DNA of 64,000 bases, from the NCBI RefSeq assembly GCF_928381505.1, contig NZ_CAKMSJ010000004.1:186001-250000 (forward strand). Direction: 5' to 3'. Made by a program: the position numbers and the translations under genes. Source of the DNA: Rothia endophytica (lineage in GTDB: Bacteria > Actinomycetota > Actinomycetes > Actinomycetales > Micrococcaceae). A model generated the notes under the pieces. The model made no database searches. It was not told where the DNA came from and saw nothing but the letters and a program-made list of their open reading frames with translations. Positions 60,748 through 64,000 of this stretch are shown piece after piece. The first letter of the stretch is position 1, and each line of letters starts with the position of its first letter.

Positions 60748-61440
60748 ATGAAAGCTATGACATCTTCACCCTCGCCTGCCGGCGTCCAGTTCGCCCGCCC
60801 AGCCCGCACCTACTTCGATCTGCTGCTGGCAGCCTCTTGTGTGCTCCTTATTCTGTCCAACATTGGCGCCACCAAGGCAGTGGCGTTCGGGCCAATTCTT
60901 ACCGATGGTGGTTTCTTCCTCTTTCCTTTGGCCTACGTGCTGGGCGATATCATCAGTGAGGTCTACGGCTTCCGCCTGGCCCGCCGGGCGATTATCACCA
61001 GCTTTATCTCGGCAGCAGTGGCAGCTCTGAGCTTCTGGGTGCTCATCAGCCTGCCCAGCGCTGACTTCTACGAAAACCAGGACGCGCTGGCTACTGTGCT
61101 AGGCCCAGTGCCCCTTATTGTGGGCGGCTCCTTGCTGGGCTATCTAACCGGTCAGCTGTTGAACTCTTGGGTGATGGTCAAACTCAAAGCAAAAACCGGT
61201 GGTAAGCACCTGTGGGGTCGCCTCATGGGTTCAACCCTGGTGGGCGAGCTGGCAGATACCATCATCTTCTGCTCCATCGCCGCTCCCATTCTTGGAATTA
61301 CAACTTTCTCGCAGTTCCTTAACTATGTGCTGGTGGGGTACGTCTATAAGTGCGCTGTTGAGTTCGTCCTGCTACCCATCACCTACCCGGTCATTGCCTG
61401 GTTCAAGCGCCGTGAACCCAGCTACGGGGTACAGGTTTAG
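60748..61440 (+). CDS. queuosine precursor transporter (YhhQ family)
   Basis: About 230 aa from ATG 60748 (60757 is an alternative). Six hydrophobic segments; family landmarks FDLLLAASCVLLILSNIGAT, YVLGDIISEVYGF and the late RLMGSTLVGELADTIIFCSI, as in YhhQ/QPT. Imports preQ0 or preQ1 for tRNA queuosine. Longer starts exist but the upstream 50 residues look non-coding. I see no preQ1 riboswitch in the leader. Confidence 0.88.
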   Translation: MKAMTSSPSPAGVQFARPARTYFDLLLAASCVLLILSNIGATKAVAFGPILTDGGFFLFPLAYVLGDIISEVYGFRLARRAIITSFISAAVAALSFWVLISLPSADFYENQDALATVLGPVPLIVGGSLLGYLTGQLLNSWVMVKLKAKTGGKHLWGRLMGSTLVGELADTIIFCSIAAPILGITTFSQFLNYVLVGYVYKCAVEFVLLPITYPVIAWFKRREPSYGVQV

Positions 61441-61447
61441 GGGCATT

Positions 61448-61933
61448 TTAAGCCTCGGCATAAGACCAGTCTGGTGCTGTGAAATCAATGGTGCCCAGGG
61501 GGATGCACCAGAGCAGAAGTTCCTCCCCGTATAACTCTTTTCTGCGGGCTATCTCTTCAAGGGCTCTGCCCTTGTCTGCATAGGCGGCGACCGGTGAAGG
61601 GTTGGAGTATGCTGTGGGGCTCAACGGGCCACCTTGGATGAGAACCCAGAGAAGTGAGCCTGGGGCAGGTGTCTCGGTCGCATCCGAAACAGCAATTTGT
61701 TCCCAGGAAATCTTATGTTCTGTGTGGCGATGAAATAGCTTTAGGGCAGTGGCTTCATCGGCAACAACTCCCACTATCGGATTGTAGTTAGAAGTGAACT
61801 CCCCAATAAAGACCAGTTGGACGCTCACGTCTGCCCCTTGAAAAGGGCGCCTGCGGAAAAGGGGCAGAACCGGTGGTGGTTTTCCATCCTCATAGGTCAC
61901 CATTCTGACTAGGTGCTTCAGTTGTCTCAACAT
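61448..61933 (-). CDS. hypothetical protein, partner of the secreted protein gene
   Basis: 161 aa from ATG 61933, with GGAG 9 nt upstream inside the end of the preceding gene. Cytoplasmic, no membrane segment or signal. Segments such as VQLVFIGEFTSNYNPIVGVV and ELYGEELLLWCIPLG give no family I recognise. It begins 2 nt after the readthrough end of the secreted-protein gene, so the two form an operon. Confidence 0.65.
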   Translation of the reverse strand: MLRQLKHLVRMVTYEDGKPPPVLPLFRRRPFQGADVSVQLVFIGEFTSNYNPIVGVVADEATALKLFHRHTEHKISWEQIAVSDATETPAPGSLLWVLIQGGPLSPTAYSNPSPVAAYADKGRALEEIARRKELYGEELLLWCIPLGTIDFTAPDWSYAEA

Positions 61934-61935
61934 GC

Positions 61936-62617
61936 TTAGACTCCGCAATTATCAGTTTTTGTGGGCGGGTATACGCGTGCGTAGTATGTCTTTCCCTGAT
62001 GCACGATTGTTCCTACGGTAGTACCAGCCGACACTGTGCTGTTTTTATTCTTGCAGGGGAATGCCACATTTTTTGGTAGAGAGTGCGTTGTTGCCTATTT
62101 GAGCTGGAGGTGGTGCTCCCAGCCTTTAACCACCAAAGAGCGGATTTATAACGAAAATCGGTATCGTGACGGATACTTTCTACGATGACACTACAAGTTG
62201 TTCTGGTCTTGTACCCAATGGTGCCGTAATTTCCCGAGGCCCTCAAGTGCAGATACTCTGGCGTCAGGGTGCATGGGCCGTAGGTTGTACCGGAGGCTGC
62301 CATTAGTGCCGGTGTAGCTGGTGCATCAGATGTAAAGTTTGCTCCGGTTGAGAGTGGTGCTTCAATATACTGCACCGTTGGATCGTCTGTTTGAAAATAG
62401 TCACTGGTAGCGGGGAGCGTGCCTTCATTGAGCCAGCGTTCAACGACTGCTGAATCAGCATCAACTTCAGTTGTTTCTGGTGATGTAGAAGCTAATTCAG
62501 GTGTCATTAAAGAGTCAGAATATGGGGGGCAGGAGAAGCATGGGCAACAGATATGCTCGAAGCCACTAGTAAAGCAGTAAAAGTTGCACAAAGTTGTTTG
62601 TGGTATGAGAATTTCAC
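61936..62617 (-). pseudogene. secreted protein broken by two homopolymer frameshifts
   Basis: A GTG at 62617 with AAAGGAG gives a clear signal peptide (MKFSYHKQLCATFTALLVAS, then SISVAHAS). The frame breaks in a six-C run (62524-62529). The next frame (PYSDSLMTPELASTSPETTE to GTIGYKTRTTCS, YKSALWWL) breaks in a six-A run (62069-62074). A third frame continues VAFPCKNKNSTVSAGTTVGT, then IVHQGKTYYARVYPP, and ends at 61936. One extra base in each run would restore about 226 aa. Family unknown; extracellular, with several Cys. Either a real pseudogene, phase-variable, or base-calling errors in homopolymers. Confidence 0.7.
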
Positions 62618-63076
62618 GGGGTACTCCTTTGAGTGGCTTGGTCAACCGTCTTTGGATGAACTTGGGGATCAAGAGGATTATTTAGTTCTTCCCGTACTGA
62701 TTCACTCTGTGCTTGGCAAGAGTTATTTAAGATATCGATTCAATATTTTTTCTATGTGGGGTGCATTCATCGGGAAGGTGTATTTCATATGTGAGTACCT
62801 GTTGGTTGTTCTGATAAGAGTTACAGGTTGCTTAACTTTCAATAGTTGCTGTCCAGCCTGTCTGGTCGGCTAATAGCCTCTACCTCTATAGATGCTCAAT
62901 ATAATTACATCGCCAGTCACTCGGTTCTCACCGCCCAAGAGCCTGCACAGACAGCCAAGAGGGTGAGCTGCATCTCACTGCATAATGGTCTTTCAGCAAG
63001 GCGCGTTTCTGCAGTGCAAACCTGTGTAAACTTGCGGTTCATTACATACATACTCTTTTGAAGGCGAGGCTCGTTC
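62618..63076. other. intergenic region upstream of the permease
   Basis: About 460 bp of lower-GC sequence between the secreted-protein gene and the divergent permease. It must hold both promoters. No RNA family, gene or strong repeat recognised. Confidence 0.4.
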
Positions 63077-64000
63077 ATGGCACAACCCACGACCGAAACT
63101 CAGCAGGGCGGCGAGCTCGCCCGCTCACTGTCCAACGGGCAGATGACCATGATTGCTCTAGGGCTTGCCGTTGGCACCGGCCTCTTTTTGGGCTCCGGTG
63201 CAGCTATTGGTATCGCTGGCCCGGCCGTCATCGTCTCCTACGCAATCGGCTCTCTCATTGCAGCTATTATCGGCGCCTGCGCCGGCGAAATGGCTGTGCG
63301 CTACCCCGTACGTGGCGGCTTTGGCACCATCGCAGGTAAGTTCCTGGGGCCCTTCTCTGGCTACCTCACCCGCTGGGCCTACTGGATGACCACCGTCACC
63401 CTGGCTGGAGCAGAAGTTGTAGCTGTGGGTAAATACATGGCCTACTGGTACCCCCAAGCACCCCTCTGGATCTGGGTCCTCATCGCAGGCACCGCTATCT
63501 TCGTGCTCAACCTGACCAGCGTAAAATCCTTCGGCACCGTGGAGTTCCTGCTCTCCTCCATCAAGGTCAGCGCCGTCATCCTCTTCATCATCTTCGGCCT
63601 AGCCCTGGTCTTCTTCGGTCTACCCGGTCAGGACGCCACCGGCGTAGCTAACCTGACCGCCGACGGTGGCTTCGTGCCCAACGGCCCCGCCTCCATCTGG
63701 CTGGCGCTCGCCGTGGTCATGTTCTCCTTTGGCGGTATCGAGCTGATCTCCATCTCAGCAGCAGAAGCTAAGGACCCCGTCCGCTCGGTCCGCTCCTCAG
63801 CCAAAGCGATGATGTGGCGCCTTGCCACCTTCTACGTGCTGTCCCTCTTTGTTGTTGTTGCCATCATTCCCTGGCGCAACGCCTCCCAGCTCACCGGCGA
63901 AATTGAAGGCTCCCCCTTCGTCATGGTCTTTACCGAACTAGGTATTCCCTACATCGGTGGCATCACCAACTTTGTTGTGCTCACCGCAGCCCTCTCCGGC
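63077..64000 (+). CDS. APC family amino acid permease (partial, continues past the window)
   Basis: 308 codons open to the end of the window, starting ATG 63077 (GGCGAGG upstream). The APC signature is MTMIALGLAVGTGLFLGSGA (~residue 23), followed by helices and ALAVVMFSFGGIELISISAA (~219). It resembles GabP/ProY/AnsP-type permeases. 3' end not in the window. Substrate unknown. Not related closely to the permease at 44060. Confidence 0.85.
   Translation, partial: MAQPTTETQQGGELARSLSNGQMTMIALGLAVGTGLFLGSGAAIGIAGPAVIVSYAIGSLIAAIIGACAGEMAVRYPVRGGFGTIAGKFLGPFSGYLTRWAYWMTTVTLAGAEVVAVGKYMAYWYPQAPLWIWVLIAGTAIFVLNLTSVKSFGTVEFLLSSIKVSAVILFIIFGLALVFFGLPGQDATGVANLTADGGFVPNGPASIWLALAVVMFSFGGIELISISAAEAKDPVRSVRSSAKAMMWRLATFYVLSLFVVVAIIPWRNASQLTGEIEGSPFVMVFTELGIPYIGGITNFVVLTAALSG

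Noticed and set aside
60595..60757. preQ1 riboswitch ahead of the queuosine transporter
   Set aside because: I could not find the compact preQ1 pseudoknot pattern or a conserved aptamer core in the leader.

Overview
The window looks like chromosome of a moderately high-GC actinobacterium of the Micrococcaceae, most probably a Rothia-like oral or respiratory commensal. The basis is the SRP RNA / tRNA-Ser / dnaX / recR arrangement, the purSQL order, a lysine-type aspartokinase, SAM-I and SAM-IV riboswitches, Tat-secreted alanine/proline-rich proteins and a large SLH-anchored sialidase. The genus call is an inference from gene content; no 16S gene is present.

Layout. 1-8.4 kb: sulfur-linked block with acs, the sulfonate ABC transporter ssuBAC and a DszA/NtaA-type flavin monooxygenase, with three SAM riboswitch candidates (two S-box, one SAM-IV) and a duplicated leader. 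A palindrome-bracketed AbiEi/DUF559 nuclease-like gene sits in the middle. 8.5-13.2 kb: glgC, cardiolipin synthase, a TetR regulator and a 2-hydroxyacid dehydrogenase. 13.3-20.6 kb: oligopeptide ABC system (oppA, oppB, oppC, fused oppDF) split by a PH-domain gene. 21-30.2 kb: ElaA-like acetyltransferase, a beta-glucoside-type PTS EIIBCA, a P-type ATPase and purSQL. 30.4-40 kb: accessory surface and secreted genes, namely an SLH sialidase, a decayed PepSY membrane gene, a truncated Ca-binding protein, a Tat-secreted protein and an AT-rich islet with a phospholipase A2-like gene. 40-52.7 kb: lysC, then a second palindrome-bracketed AbiEi/DUF559 gene, a tmRNA-like fragment, an MFS remnant, a GABA-type permease, an alcohol dehydrogenase / Baeyer-Villiger monooxygenase / esterase cascade, a PucR regulator and gabT. 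52.7-57.4 kb: recR, dnaX, SRP RNA and tRNA-Ser. 57.4-64 kb: pnuC-nadR NAD salvage, a TetR regulator, a queuosine-precursor transporter, a frameshifted secreted protein and an amino-acid permease that runs off the window.

The most notable structure is in the repeats. Accessory genes are repeatedly bracketed by long palindromes or duplicated terminators: PalA around one AbiEi/DUF559 gene, PalB around its paralogue, 79-bp terminator repeats around the phospholipase islet, and a 26-bp repeat around the sialidase. A separate family of three intergenic hairpins keeps a common core inside 20-24 bp stems that differ completely between copies. Several genes are broken by nonsense or homopolymer changes. 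The phospholipase gene has a TAA exactly inside its catalytic His-Asp-x-Cys-Tyr motif.
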